32,142 nucleotides of DNA from Desulfobacterales bacterium (GCA_024637225.1 JAGXFP010000072.1:1-32142); one strand, 5' to 3'. Numbered from the stretch's first letter, positions 22,284 to 31,195 are shown. The notes: a model not told the origin generated them from the sequence alone. Numbers and translations are program-made.

Positions 22284-24710
22284 ATGTTGTCCCGTTCCCT
22301 GATAATAAAAATCATCCTGCTGGTCGTTACCCTGGCCGGGATCTATTTTTCCCTGCGGATTGAGCTTGGCGAAGATGCCCTGGATATGCTGCCGGGCACC
22401 TCCCTGCAGGGCGATTTCGAGCTCTTGCAGCAGCTGGGCATGGTCAACCGCGTCTTTATCTCCCTCGAACTTCCGGCCGAAGCCGATCCCGACCCGGATC
22501 CCGATTCCAATTCCGATCCCGACCCGGCGCTGCTGGCCAGCGCCCGGGCCCTGGGCGAAGATTTAGCCGCCAGCCCGCTTTTCGATGAGGTTTTCTACCA
22601 ACTCCCGGAAGGCTATCAATTCCAGCTGGCGGCCGAATTAAGGAAGTATTTGCCGGTACTTGCCGACGGCAGCGATCTGCGTCGTTTTGAAACGCTTATT
22701 AAGCCGGAAGCGTTACGGGAAAAGCTCGGGGAGGCCTTTCAGACTTTGAACAGCCCGGCCGGTCTCGCCATGCGCCGGCAGATCCAGGGGGATCCCCTGG
22801 GGTTTACCACCGTGATTCTTGAAAAAATGTCAACTCTGCGCGGCTCGCTGCGCCTGAATATTCATGACGGTTTTTTTGTCAGCAACGATGGCCGCCACTG
22901 TCTGCTCTGGGCAGAGAGTGCCATCCCGCTGACCGCCTCCGGCAATGCCGCCCGGGTTAATCAGCGGCTCGAAGAGGCCTTGGGCCGCACTTTACAGTAT
23001 CGGGTCAAGGCCAGGATTATCGGACCCCTGCCCCATACCCTTGCCAACGCCGGGACCATCAGAAGCGATCTGACCAGGCTGCTGCCCTTCGCGGTCGTAG
23101 TTCTGGTCGCCTTCCTGCTCCTGTTTTTGCGGGACTGGCGGGCCCTGTTTCTGATCGCGATCCCTTTTCTGGCCGCTCCCCCGGCTGTTGCGCTTCTCGC
23201 CGGAGTTTACGGTCGGGTCAGTGCCATGGCCCTTGGCTTCGGAATCGTCCTGTTGGGCATCGGCGTCGATTTTGCCGTTCATATCTATATCGGCACCGGA
23301 AGCGACCCTGGTGCCGGGAAAATCCCAAAGGACTTGCGCAGCTCTCTGCTCATGGCCCTTCTTACTACGGTCGGGGTGTTTGCCGTCCTTTTGCTTTCCA
23401 GGGTTCCGGCTCACCGCCAAATGGCTCTGCTTGGCATCATCGGCCTGTCCTGGGCTTTCGTCCTCGCCTGGCAGCTGGTGCCTTCCCTTGCCGCCAGAGG
23501 CCGGGTCTTCAACTTGAAAGAGCTGCCGTTTACAAAGGCGACGCGGTGGTTGGGAGAGGGGAGTCAGCGGCGCCCGGTTAAACTGTCGATCTGGCTGCTC
23601 CTCTTGGCCGCCGGACTTTCGGTCTGGCCCTCCTTGCGTTACAACGGCGATCTCCGGACTCTCGATGTTTCCGATCCGGTGGTCAAAGAGGATGAGCGCG
23701 CTTTTAAGGGGATCTGGGGAGGGGAGGAGGAGCAGGCCTTTGTGGTTGCCGTTGCCACGGCCCAGGACCGGATGTTGAACATTAATGACCGGGTTTACCA
23801 AATCCTGGCCCGGCAAGGCAGAACCAGCGGAGTTCAATCCCTGGCGGTGCTGTTGCCCGGACCCGAGCGCCAGGCGGCAAATTTGGCCAGATGGCGCGAA
23901 TTTCAGGAGGCCGCCCTGACCGGTTTCGAACGGGAGCTGCAACAGGCCGCGATCGACAGCGGTTTTACCGCCGACGCCTTTCAGCCTTTTCTCGATTGGC
24001 TTGAAAGTGAGCCGGAAAGATTGGCCGCCGCCGATTTCCTCGACGGCCCCCTGCGCCCCTTTATTTATTCCCTGTTCAGGGCTTTTTCCGCGAAGAACGG
24101 CACCGGTAACGGGGAGGTCTCCGAAACCTTTCTGGCGGCGACCATCGTCCCCGATATTCCGGCTAACCAGGCGCTTCTCGACCGGTTAAACCGTGAGATC
24201 GAAGGGGTAACGGTATTGTCGAACAGCCGCTGGCGGCAGAAGGTGGAGAAAGACCTGAAGAGCGATATCGTCAAGCTCTCGACCTTTGCCGCCCTGCTGG
24301 TGATCATGATCTGTTTCTTCTTTTTCCGGAGATTGCGGCCGGTTGCCGGTGTGCTGGCCCCGGTTGCCTCGGCCCTGGCTGCGATGGCCCTTTTTGCCGC
24401 TTTTACCGGAGGCGAGCTTAATATCATGCACGCTCTGATGGGGATAATGGTTATCGGCCTCAGTGTCGATTACGGAATTTTTATCGTGAGGTCCTGCCAG
24501 ACCGCATTCGACCACCGGACCTTTCTGGCGGTATCGATCTGCGCGGTCAGCACCCTCTCCGGTTTCGGCGTCCTCGGCTTTGCCGAGCATCCAGCCCTCC
24601 ATGCTCTGGGAGTGACGGTGCTGGTCGGCATCGGCGCGGCCTGGCCGACGGCGCTCTTCATAACCCCGGCTTTGCTTGCCACTTCCGGGAACCGGGAGGA
24701 AATCCCTTGA
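22284..24710 (+). CDS. MMPL/RND-family lipid exporter
   Basis: 808 residues, inner membrane, two repeated halves. TM1 is at about 7-25; a large periplasmic loop carries an Asp-Pro-rich stretch (residues 68-81). TM2 to TM6 begin at about 263 (LLPFAVVVLVAFLLLFLRDW) and include 'GIVLLGIGVDFAVHIYIG' at about 322-339. The second half starts near 435 with a further loop, and its TM bundle begins at about 667 (LSTFAALLVIMICFFFFRRL) with 'GIMVIGLSVDYGIFIVRSC'. The paired 'G(I/L)(G/S)VD(F/Y)' motifs are the proton-relay Asp sites of MMPL exporters. It is expected to export the lipid product, with LolA and the DUF3261-type lipoprotein as partners. It overlaps the next gene by four bases. Confidence 0.92.
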   Translation: MLSRSLIIKIILLVVTLAGIYFSLRIELGEDALDMLPGTSLQGDFELLQQLGMVNRVFISLELPAEADPDPDPDSNSDPDPALLASARALGEDLAASPLFDEVFYQLPEGYQFQLAAELRKYLPVLADGSDLRRFETLIKPEALREKLGEAFQTLNSPAGLAMRRQIQGDPLGFTTVILEKMSTLRGSLRLNIHDGFFVSNDGRHCLLWAESAIPLTASGNAARVNQRLEEALGRTLQYRVKARIIGPLPHTLANAGTIRSDLTRLLPFAVVVLVAFLLLFLRDWRALFLIAIPFLAAPPAVALLAGVYGRVSAMALGFGIVLLGIGVDFAVHIYIGTGSDPGAGKIPKDLRSSLLMALLTTVGVFAVLLLSRVPAHRQMALLGIIGLSWAFVLAWQLVPSLAARGRVFNLKELPFTKATRWLGEGSQRRPVKLSIWLLLLAAGLSVWPSLRYNGDLRTLDVSDPVVKEDERAFKGIWGGEEEQAFVVAVATAQDRMLNINDRVYQILARQGRTSGVQSLAVLLPGPERQAANLARWREFQEAALTGFERELQQAAIDSGFTADAFQPFLDWLESEPERLAAADFLDGPLRPFIYSLFRAFSAKNGTGNGEVSETFLAATIVPDIPANQALLDRLNREIEGVTVLSNSRWRQKVEKDLKSDIVKLSTFAALLVIMICFFFFRRLRPVAGVLAPVASALAAMALFAAFTGGELNIMHALMGIMVIGLSVDYGIFIVRSCQTAFDHRTFLAVSICAVSTLSGFGVLGFAEHPALHALGVTVLVGIGAAWPTALFITPALLATSGNREEIP

Positions 24711-25267
24711 AAAAGCTGTTGGTTTATCTTTTGATGCTCGGTTCGCTTTACGGTTGCGCGGTCGGCCTACAGCCTTATCCCGAAGCAGATAAACTTTTTC
24801 CGGAGGGCCAGACCCTCTGGGAGATCGGGATCGATCGCAGCGGCTCCCGGCTTTTCGCCGGGCTTCTTGCCCTGGACCTCAAGGAGGATGCCCTGGAGGC
24901 GGTTTTGCTGGATGGTACCGGAATCAAGCTTCTGGAAGAGAGGGTTTCCGCATCGGGGGAATTGGAAAATGTCGCGATTTTACCGGCCGTTGGAAATAAG
25001 CGTTTGGCCCCTTTACTCGGTGAAGGGCTGCATCGGGTGTTCCTTGCCGGCGAGGAAGACGGCCAGGTCTGTCGCCGGGAAGGATTATTCGAGTTATGTT
25101 TCGGCGTGGAGAGCCGGGGGCATCTGGTTAAATTGAAACGGTTGGGCCTTTTTGTGTTGTGGAGTGTCGACTATTTCATTAATAAATACGATGCGGTTGC
25201 GGTCATTGACAGGGCCCGGCTCGATTCAGGCTGGTGGTCGCCGTCCCTGCTCCTGAAAAGAAGGTAA
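24707..25267 (+). CDS. DUF3261-type outer membrane lipoprotein
   Basis: 186 residues from a TTG at 24707 with GGGAGG (24694-24699); the start overlaps the MMPL stop. The signal peptide MKKLLVYLLMLGSLYGC has its lipobox Cys at 17. The mature part has the layout of DUF3261 proteins, known only as standard companions of MMPL and LolA in aryl polyene loci. The C-terminal hydrophobic stretch 'LGLFVLWSVDYF' is not a clear TM. The probable role is the outer-membrane receiver of the exported product. The next 420 bp (25268-25689) are repeats, so this ends the operon block. Confidence 0.75.
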   Translation: MKKLLVYLLMLGSLYGCAVGLQPYPEADKLFPEGQTLWEIGIDRSGSRLFAGLLALDLKEDALEAVLLDGTGIKLLEERVSASGELENVAILPAVGNKRLAPLLGEGLHRVFLAGEEDGQVCRREGLFELCFGVESRGHLVKLKRLGLFVLWSVDYFINKYDAVAVIDRARLDSGWWSPSLLLKRR

Positions 25268-25269
25268 TC

Positions 25270-25365
25270 GTTCAGCAGCACCACTGCTTCGGACGATCAG
25301 CCCCGCTTACATACACAAGGTACGCTGCGCCGGTCCGCTTGTCCAAATCTGCGGCACTGCTGAAC
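25270..25365. repeat. Palindromic repeat with GTTCAGCAG ends
   Basis: GTTCAGCAGCAC (25270-25281) faces GCACTGCTGAAC (25354-25365). It begins three bases after the lipoprotein stop. A TGAACGGTTACA block at its right end recurs at about 25409-25420. No coding sense is convincing in 25268-25517. Confidence 0.5.
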
Positions 25366-25517
25366 GGTTACAGTCCGGCGGGTTTTGGTACTTTGGCGAC
25401 CGCCCCGGTGAACGGTTACAAAAGAGGTGGCGGCGGGCCGGCAGATTGAATCGTGGTGGCTAGGCAAAAAGTTCGATAAACCAGGAGAGGTTTGTTTTTT
25501 GCGACGTCCTCAAACGT

Positions 25518-25659
25518 GATAAGTTTACAAAAAGTTGAATAAGGTGTCATTTCGAACGAATGTGAGAAATCTTGTTCCTTAAGCTATTGGAACTATTAAG
25601 ATTTCTCCAGTTGGTCGAAATGACATTAAGGCAAATTTCGACTTTTTGCGAAGCCATCA
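25518..25659. mobile_element. MITE-like palindromic element, simple form
   Basis: The outer arms are TGATAAGTTTACAAAAAGTT (25518-25537) and CGACTTTTTGCGAAGCCATC (25639-25658). The inner arms are 25546-25573 (starting GTCATTTCGAACGAATGTGA) and 25598-25624 (ending GGTCGAAATGAC). A small GTTCC/GGAAC hairpin is at the centre. It has the same architecture as 7311-7527 without the nested repeat. It encodes nothing. Confidence 0.7.
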
Positions 25660-25689
25660 AACATAAGGTGACACAGAGTATCGAATCAC

Positions 25690-26076
25690 ATGGAATATAG
25701 CGATAAAACATTGCCCCTGTTCAGATCGGTCGTGGGAAATCCGCTCTTTGACCGGGAGCGCGGGACGGTTTCCGCCGAATTCTGCTGCCCGGTCGATTTC
25801 CTCCCCTTCTCCGGCCATTTCCACGGGCAGCCGGTGCTGCCCGCCGTGATCCAGTTGGTTTTTGTGAGATTGCTCGTCTCCGATTTCCTCCAGACCGATC
25901 TTCAGACCGTCGGTACCGGCAGGATGAAGTTCAAGGGGATGATCAGGCCGGATGAAAGAATTAATATCCGGGTCGCCCTTAAAAAGGACGGTGAGCTGTG
26001 GCAGGCGGTTTTCAAGCTGAAAAAAATGGAAACGGTGGTGACCACCGGCACGATTATCTTCAGGGCAGGGAGTTGA
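25690..26076 (+). CDS. FabZ-like hot-dog dehydratase, ApeI-like
   Basis: 128 residues. 'FLPFSGHFHGQPVLPAVIQL' is the counterpart of the FabZ 'FPGHFPGRPVMPGVLQ' active-site block, with the catalytic His at 43. 'RMKFKGMIRPDERINIRVAL' is the second strand-helix block, and the C-terminal 'VVTTGTIIF' is hot-dog like. It matches the small thioester dehydratases of aryl polyene loci. With the protein at 21157 it would introduce double bases of unsaturation on ACP-bound chains. The ATG at 25690 lies 30 bp after the MITE-like element with no strong ribosome site, so it may have lost its former leader. It is followed closely by the thioesterase gene. Confidence 0.85.
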   Translation: MEYSDKTLPLFRSVVGNPLFDRERGTVSAEFCCPVDFLPFSGHFHGQPVLPAVIQLVFVRLLVSDFLQTDLQTVGTGRMKFKGMIRPDERINIRVALKKDGELWQAVFKLKKMETVVTTGTIIFRAGS

Positions 26077-26084
26077 ACGGAACA

Positions 26085-26555
26085 ATGGCATTTGCCAAAA
26101 CCTATTTTACCGGTAATCCGGGAGATCCTCCGGGGCTTTCCGTCCAGGCCGAACGACGGGTGCGCTTCGAAGAGGTCGATATGCTGGGGATTGTCTGGCA
26201 CGGCCATTATGTCAGTTTTCTCGATGACGGCCGGGTCGCTTTCGGCGATCGTTTTCCTGCCGTAAGTTATGGCAGGCTCAAGGATGAGGGCGTCGCGGCC
26301 CCGATTGTCCAGTTGCACCTCGATTACAAGGCGCCGTTTTTCTTCGATGAGGTGATGCGGATCGAAACCACCCTGCACTGGACCGACGCCCTGAGGTTGA
26401 ATTTTTCCTACCGGATCGTCAAGCCCGATGGGAGCACGGCTGTAACCGCTTATTCAGTCCAGCTTTTTACTGATCTCAAGGGTGCGGTTCTGCTGCTTCC
26501 TCCGGACTGGATCAAAGAATTTCGTCAAGGCTGGGTGAGGGGGGCGCCGGCATGA
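26085..26555 (+). CDS. 4HBT-family acyl thioesterase
   Basis: 156 residues from the ATG at 26085; an earlier in-frame start at 25998 overlaps the dehydratase and is unlikely. 'VRFEEVDMLGIVWHGHYVSFLDDGR' is the 4-hydroxybenzoyl-CoA thioesterase active-site block, with Asp 32 as the likely catalytic acid. 'PIVQLHLDYKAPFFFDEVMRIET' follows the hot-dog fold. It probably hydrolyses aberrant or finished acyl thioesters. It overlaps the next ketosynthase by four bases (ATGA at 26552-26555), implying coupling. Confidence 0.88.
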   Translation: MAFAKTYFTGNPGDPPGLSVQAERRVRFEEVDMLGIVWHGHYVSFLDDGRVAFGDRFPAVSYGRLKDEGVAAPIVQLHLDYKAPFFFDEVMRIETTLHWTDALRLNFSYRIVKPDGSTAVTAYSVQLFTDLKGAVLLLPPDWIKEFRQGWVRGAPA

Positions 26556-27655
26556 AAGAGGTGGTGATCTGCGCTGCCGTCGGCCTGAGCGGACTCGGGG
26601 ATCTTGAAGAGACCTGGGCAGGGCTGATGGAGGGGCGCTCCGCTCTTTCCCTGGGCGGGCTGCCCGGCTCCCTGACCGGGTGGCCGGTCGCTGAAATTGC
26701 CGGTATCGACGCGCCGATGGGTTCGAACGACCGGCTTCAAAAGCTGGTTGTGAGACTTCTTAAAGAGCTGCCGGCGCTGCCGGTTGAAGCCGGCCTGCTG
26801 GTCTCGACCACCAAGGGCGCACCCGATGAGCTGCTTGGCGACAGTACCGGCCCTTGGCGCGGCCAGCCCTGGGATCTGGGGCGTGACATTGCCGCCGGCC
26901 TTGGTCTGCGGGGCCCGGTATCGACGGTCAGCGCGGCCTGCGCTTCGGGAACTTTGGCGATAATTGATGCCGCCCAGCGTCTTTCGCGAAATGAAAGCGG
27001 ATCTTTTCTGGTTCTGGGCATCGATCTTCTCAGCACTTTCGTGGTAAGCGGTTTTGCCAGGCTTCACGCTCTGGCCAGGGGAAGTTGCCGCCCCTTCGAT
27101 CTTCACCGCGACGGGCTGGCCCTCGGCGAAGGTGGTGGCGCCTTACTCCTTACCACCGGGACGGAGGCGCGGCGGCGGAGCTGGCCGGTGCTGGCCGTGC
27201 TTAAAGGTTGGGGCGTTTCCGGCGATGCCGGCCATATTACCGCGCCGTGCCGGGAGGCCACCGGTCTGCTTCGCGCTCTTGATCTTTGCACTGGGTCGGG
27301 ATCCCATCCGGTCGGGGCGGTCAACGCCCACGGGACCGGCACCAGGTTTAACGATGCCATGGAGATCAAGGCCTTCCGGCAGCGGTTGGCTGGGGAGGTC
27401 CCGATCCATTCGGTCAAGGGGGCGATCGGCCATTGTCTGGGGGCGGCCGGGGTCATTGAGGCGGCCATCGCGGTCAAGAGCCTTGGCGAGGGACGGATTC
27501 CGCCGACGGTGGGTATGGTCGAGGCGGATCCGGAACTGGTAAATCCCGCCGGAGCTCGGCCTTTCGACCTGGTTTATCCCTCGATTATCAGTTGTAATTC
27601 CGGCTTTGGCGGCATCAACGCGGCGCTGCTTCTGCACAGCCCGGAGAAGGAATAA
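26552..27655 (+). CDS. Second catalytically complete ketosynthase (short form)
   Basis: 367 residues, about 50 shorter than FabF, mainly through a reduced N-terminal half. The triad is intact: SAACASG with Cys 130, NAHGTGT with His 260, and GHCLGAAG with His 294. 'RPFDLHRDGLALGEGGGALLL' is the conserved FabF loop. It is clearly divergent from the ketosynthase at 15459, suggesting a different substrate, for example initiation rather than elongation. It has no Cys-less partner directly beside it. It sits between the thioesterase and radical SAM protein 3 with three-base gaps or overlaps, so it is in the same transcript. Confidence 0.92.
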   Translation: MKEVVICAAVGLSGLGDLEETWAGLMEGRSALSLGGLPGSLTGWPVAEIAGIDAPMGSNDRLQKLVVRLLKELPALPVEAGLLVSTTKGAPDELLGDSTGPWRGQPWDLGRDIAAGLGLRGPVSTVSAACASGTLAIIDAAQRLSRNESGSFLVLGIDLLSTFVVSGFARLHALARGSCRPFDLHRDGLALGEGGGALLLTTGTEARRRSWPVLAVLKGWGVSGDAGHITAPCREATGLLRALDLCTGSGSHPVGAVNAHGTGTRFNDAMEIKAFRQRLAGEVPIHSVKGAIGHCLGAAGVIEAAIAVKSLGEGRIPPTVGMVEADPELVNPAGARPFDLVYPSIISCNSGFGGINAALLLHSPEKE

Positions 27656-27658
27656 GAG

Positions 27659-29128
27659 ATGACGGACAAAAATAACCAACTTGACCAGAAACGAATCCTG
27701 TTGATCCATCCATTAGGCTACCGGAAAGAGGCGGCCGGCCATGATATTTCCCGGATGGCGAACATCATGCCGCCTTTGGGTCTGGCCGGGATCGCCGCCT
27801 ATCTGGAGCGGGAGGGCTTTGCCGCCGATATTATCGACTGCTACGCCCATCCCGATTCCGACGCGCTGATCCTCGACTATCTAAGAGAGAAGCGCCCCGC
27901 CTTTACCGGTTTCAGCTGCACCACCTCGAGTTTTCTCGACGGGGTCAGGATCGCCGAACTGGTCAAGGCTGAACTGGCCGGGGTGCGGACCGTTTTCGGT
28001 GGGGTCCATGTTTCCGCCATGCAGGAGAAGGTCCTGGATGACTTTCCCGTGGTCGATTTCGTTGTGGTCGGCGAGGGTGAGGAGACCCTCACCGAACTGC
28101 TCCGGGCCGGCAACTCCGAACCGGCGGGGGTCGAGGGGGTGATCTTCCGGGACGGCAACGGCGCGGTGGTCTATAACGGCTATCGCCAAACCCGCCTCGA
28201 GCTCGATTCCCTGCCTTTCCCCGCCTACGAAAAACTGGCCGGCTACCCGGACGCCTATATGCTGCCGATCTTCAATTACCCGAAGGCACCCAACACCTCC
28301 TGCATCTCCAGCCGGGGCTGCCCCTATGCGTGCAGCTATTGCGACCGCTCGGTGTTCCGGCGCAATTTCCGCTACAATTCCGCCGAGTATCTCTACGGCC
28401 ATCTGCGTTATCTGAAGGAGAAGTTCGGCATCCGCCATATTAATTTCTATGACGACCAGTTCACCTTTAACCGCGAAAGGGTGGTCGACTTCACCACGAT
28501 GATGATCGAGCAGCCCCTGGGCATGACCTTTAACTGTGCGGTTCGGGCCGAGCATATCGATTTCGAGCTCTTGAAGTTGATGAAAAAGGCGGGCTGCTGG
28601 ATGATCAGTCTCGGCATCGAGACCGGCGATCCCGATCTTCTCGCCCAGCACCGCCAGAATGCCGATCTGGACATGCTGGCCGAGAAGATCCGCCTGATCA
28701 GCAAAGCCGGGATCCGGGTCAAGGGGCTGTTGATGATGGGGCTGCCCGGCGAGACCGAGAGCAGTATCCGGAAGAGCATGGATTACGTGTTCTCCCTGCC
28801 GATCGACGATTTCAACCTGGCCAAGTTCACCCCCTTTCCCGGCTCGCCGATCTACCGGAATATCCATGAACTCGGCGAGTTTGAGGAGGACTGGGAAAAG
28901 ATGGACTGCATGAGCTTCCGTTTCATTCCACACGGCATGAGCCGGGAGCGCCTGGAGGAGCTCTTCATCCGTTACTACAAGAGCCACTACCAGCGGCCCA
29001 AGGTTATCCTCGGCTATGTCGCCATGCTGTGGAAGTCGCCGGACAGCTGGCGGCGCTTTATCGCCAACTTCTTCGATTTCATCAAATTTGCCAGGAGCAA
29101 CAAGAGGCTTGGTAGTGACGGGGAATAA
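27659..29128 (+). CDS. Cobalamin-binding-domain radical SAM protein 3
   Basis: 489 residues. The B12-binding domain (about 12-160) has 'MANIMPPLGLAGIAAYLERE', 'TVFGGVHVSAM' and 'DFVVVGEGEETLTELL'. The radical SAM cluster motif is CPYACSYC, with Cys 221, 225 and 228. 'GIETGDPDLLAQHRQNADLDM' and 'KGLLMMGLPGETESSI' are core blocks, and 'LAKFTPFPGSPIYRNI' lies near the C terminus. This is the usual B12 radical SAM architecture, with full-length domains and a longer C-terminal extension than proteins 1 and 2. The substrate is unknown; a cluster lipid intermediate is plausible. The ATG starts three bases after the ketosynthase stop. Its end overlaps the ABC ATPase gene by 14 bp. Confidence 0.93.
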   Translation: MTDKNNQLDQKRILLIHPLGYRKEAAGHDISRMANIMPPLGLAGIAAYLEREGFAADIIDCYAHPDSDALILDYLREKRPAFTGFSCTTSSFLDGVRIAELVKAELAGVRTVFGGVHVSAMQEKVLDDFPVVDFVVVGEGEETLTELLRAGNSEPAGVEGVIFRDGNGAVVYNGYRQTRLELDSLPFPAYEKLAGYPDAYMLPIFNYPKAPNTSCISSRGCPYACSYCDRSVFRRNFRYNSAEYLYGHLRYLKEKFGIRHINFYDDQFTFNRERVVDFTTMMIEQPLGMTFNCAVRAEHIDFELLKLMKKAGCWMISLGIETGDPDLLAQHRQNADLDMLAEKIRLISKAGIRVKGLLMMGLPGETESSIRKSMDYVFSLPIDDFNLAKFTPFPGSPIYRNIHELGEFEEDWEKMDCMSFRFIPHGMSRERLEELFIRYYKSHYQRPKVILGYVAMLWKSPDSWRRFIANFFDFIKFARSNKRLGSDGE

Positions 29129-29879
29129 TCACGCCCGCCCCTTGGCCCTCCGGGCTTCGGGGCTTGTCAAAATTTACCGGGACGGCGAGAAGCCGGCCCT
29201 GGACGGTTTCAGTGTCGAAATCGGCGAGGGTGATATTTTCGGTTTGCTGGGACCGAACGGGGCGGGCAAGACCACGGCGATCTCGATTATGAGCACCCTG
29301 CTCAGGCCGACCGAGGGCGAGGTGACGATCTTTAACCGCGATACTCGGCGCCGGGCCGGTGAAGTTAAGGCTATGATCGGCCTGGTTCCCCAGGAGATCG
29401 CCCTCTACCGGCAGCTTTCCGGCCGTGAGAATCTTCGCTATTTCGGACGGCTCTATGGCTTGCGGGGCAGCGCCTTGAGCGCCCGGGTCGAGGAGTGTCT
29501 CGATTTCGTCGGCCTGCGCCCGAAAGCCGATCAACGGGTTCATGCCTATTCGGGCGGCATGAAGCGGCGGATCAATCTGGCGGTCGGTATCCTGCACCGG
29601 CCGAAACTGCTCTTTCTCGACGAACCGACGGTGGGGATCGATGCCCAGTCCCGGGACATGATCCTTGCCCGGCTGCTCGACCTCAATAAACAGGGAACGA
29701 CCATGGTCTACACCACCCACTACATGGAAGAGGCGGAGCGCCTCTGTTCGGAGGTGGCGGTTATGGACGACGGCCGGGTGCTGGTTCGGGGGAAGCCGGC
29801 CGAACTTATCAAAAAAGGCGGTCATGCCAGTCTGCAGGAGATGTTCTTTGCCCTGACCGGCCGTGAGCTGCGGGACTAG
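29115..29879 (+). CDS. ABC transporter ATP-binding protein
   Basis: 254 residues from the GTG at 29115 with AGAGG (29103-29107); this removes an implausible upstream extension. All nucleotide-binding motifs are present: Walker A GPNGAGKT (46-53), Q-loop 'GLVPQE', signature 'YSGGMKRRI', Walker B 'LLFLDEPTVGID' and H-loop 'TTHYMEEAE'. It belongs to the DrrA/CcmA/NodI-like class that pairs with ABC-2 permeases. The permease is five bases downstream. It likely powers export of the cluster product, a precursor or a self-resistance substrate. Confidence 0.95.
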   Translation: MTGNNHARPLALRASGLVKIYRDGEKPALDGFSVEIGEGDIFGLLGPNGAGKTTAISIMSTLLRPTEGEVTIFNRDTRRRAGEVKAMIGLVPQEIALYRQLSGRENLRYFGRLYGLRGSALSARVEECLDFVGLRPKADQRVHAYSGGMKRRINLAVGILHRPKLLFLDEPTVGIDAQSRDMILARLLDLNKQGTTMVYTTHYMEEAERLCSEVAVMDDGRVLVRGKPAELIKKGGHASLQEMFFALTGRELRD

Positions 29880-29884
29880 CGCCG

Positions 29885-31195
29885 ATGATCGGGAAACTTT
29901 TCGCAACCCTGCGCAAGGATGCTCTGCTGCTCTGGCGGGACCGGGCCGGACTGCTGCTGCTCTTCGTGATGCCCGCCGTTCTGGTGGTGATCATTACCCT
30001 GGTACAGGATAACGTCTATAGGCTGATGGGAGAGACCGCGGCCCGGGTTATTCTGGTCGACCGGGACCGGGATGAGTTGGGGCGATTACTCAACGAACGC
30101 CTGGCCGGGCTGGAGCTGGTAACCGCTATCGAAGGCGAGACAATTAGCCGCAGCAAGGCGATGGGCTTGGTGGCAGATGGTGATTATCAGGCCTGCATTA
30201 TCGTCAGGGAGGGGACGACCGCCCGTCTCCTCGCCCGGGTTCGGGCCGGAATCAGGGCATCCTTGCTGAAGGAAGCCGGGGAGGGGGGCGGGGAGCCGAT
30301 ACCGGAACTGGAGATCTATTTTGATCCCACTGTGATGGGCGGGTTCAGGTCTTCGATGCGTAACGGTCTGAGCCTGGTTTTGTTCGAATTCGAGGGTGAT
30401 GCCAGGATGAAGGCGCTCTCCGAAGTGCTGCCCGAATTCATCGAGCGGGAGATCAAGAAGGCGGCCGGTGATTTTGCCGACTATGTCGAGGTGCCCTCTC
30501 TGGAAATTGACATCCCCACCGAGCCGCTGCTGACGGTCCGGACCGCATCCGCCTCCACCGCCGGTTTGACGGTGGTGCCTACTCCGACCCAGCATAACGT
30601 TCCGGCCTGGGCCCTGTTCGGAATGTTTTTCATTGTAGTGCCGATGGCCGGCTCCCTGATCAGGGAACGCCAGGAAGAGACCTTGATGCGTTTGCGGAGC
30701 ATGCCGGTCGCCTATGCGATTATCCTGGCCGGCAAGGTTATGGCCTTCATGCTGGTCTGCTTTACCCAGTTTTTGCTGATTTATCTTCTCGGCCGGTTCC
30801 TGTTGCCGGCTTTCGGCCTCGAACCATTCCGGGTGGGGGCCGAGTGGGGCGGGGCTTTACTGGTGGTGGCCGCGGCCTCGCTCGCCGCCGCTGGCTACGG
30901 TATACTGCTGGGGACCCTCTGCCGCACCTACGAACAGTCTTCCATGTTCGGCTCGATTTCGGTGGTGGCGGGGGCGGCCATTGGCGGTGTCATGGTCCCG
31001 GTCTACGCCATGCCGGAAATCATGCAGAAAATAAGCGTTATTTCCCCCCTGGGCTGGGGGCTGGAGGCTTTTCTGGATATCTTTGTCAGAGGCGGCGGGG
31101 TTGCCGCCATCACCGGGCAACTGGTCTTGCTCTTCATGTTTGCCTTGTCCACGGTTGTCGCGGCCTGGCTGGTTTTTATCAGGCGCGCGCCTTGA
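29885..31195 (+). CDS. ABC-2 type transporter permease
   Basis: 436 residues. One N-terminal TM helix (about 19-40, AGLLLLFVMPAVLVVIITLV) is followed by a roughly 200-residue extracytoplasmic domain and a C-terminal group of about five to six helices beginning at 'WALFGMFFIVVPMAGSLI'. 'RERQEETLMRLRSMPV' is the coupling-helix-like region, and 'GVMVPVYAMPEIMQKISVISPLGWGLEAFLDIFV' is the standard ABC-2 signature. The length and the long loop match the YhhJ/NatB-like subclass. It forms a dimer with two ATPase subunits. The gene ends the main operon; the gap to the second ACP has a repeat. Confidence 0.92.
   Translation: MIGKLFATLRKDALLLWRDRAGLLLLFVMPAVLVVIITLVQDNVYRLMGETAARVILVDRDRDELGRLLNERLAGLELVTAIEGETISRSKAMGLVADGDYQACIIVREGTTARLLARVRAGIRASLLKEAGEGGGEPIPELEIYFDPTVMGGFRSSMRNGLSLVLFEFEGDARMKALSEVLPEFIEREIKKAAGDFADYVEVPSLEIDIPTEPLLTVRTASASTAGLTVVPTPTQHNVPAWALFGMFFIVVPMAGSLIRERQEETLMRLRSMPVAYAIILAGKVMAFMLVCFTQFLLIYLLGRFLLPAFGLEPFRVGAEWGGALLVVAAASLAAAGYGILLGTLCRTYEQSSMFGSISVVAGAAIGGVMVPVYAMPEIMQKISVISPLGWGLEAFLDIFVRGGGVAAITGQLVLLFMFALSTVVAAWLVFIRRAP

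Noticed and set aside
25234-25449. 71-codon frame after the lipoprotein gene
   Set aside because: It overlaps the end of the lipoprotein gene and consists mostly of palindromic repeat DNA.
7311-25659. Repeated palindromes as a CRISPR array
   Set aside because: Copies are far apart, vary in sequence and have no regular spacers; no cas genes are present.
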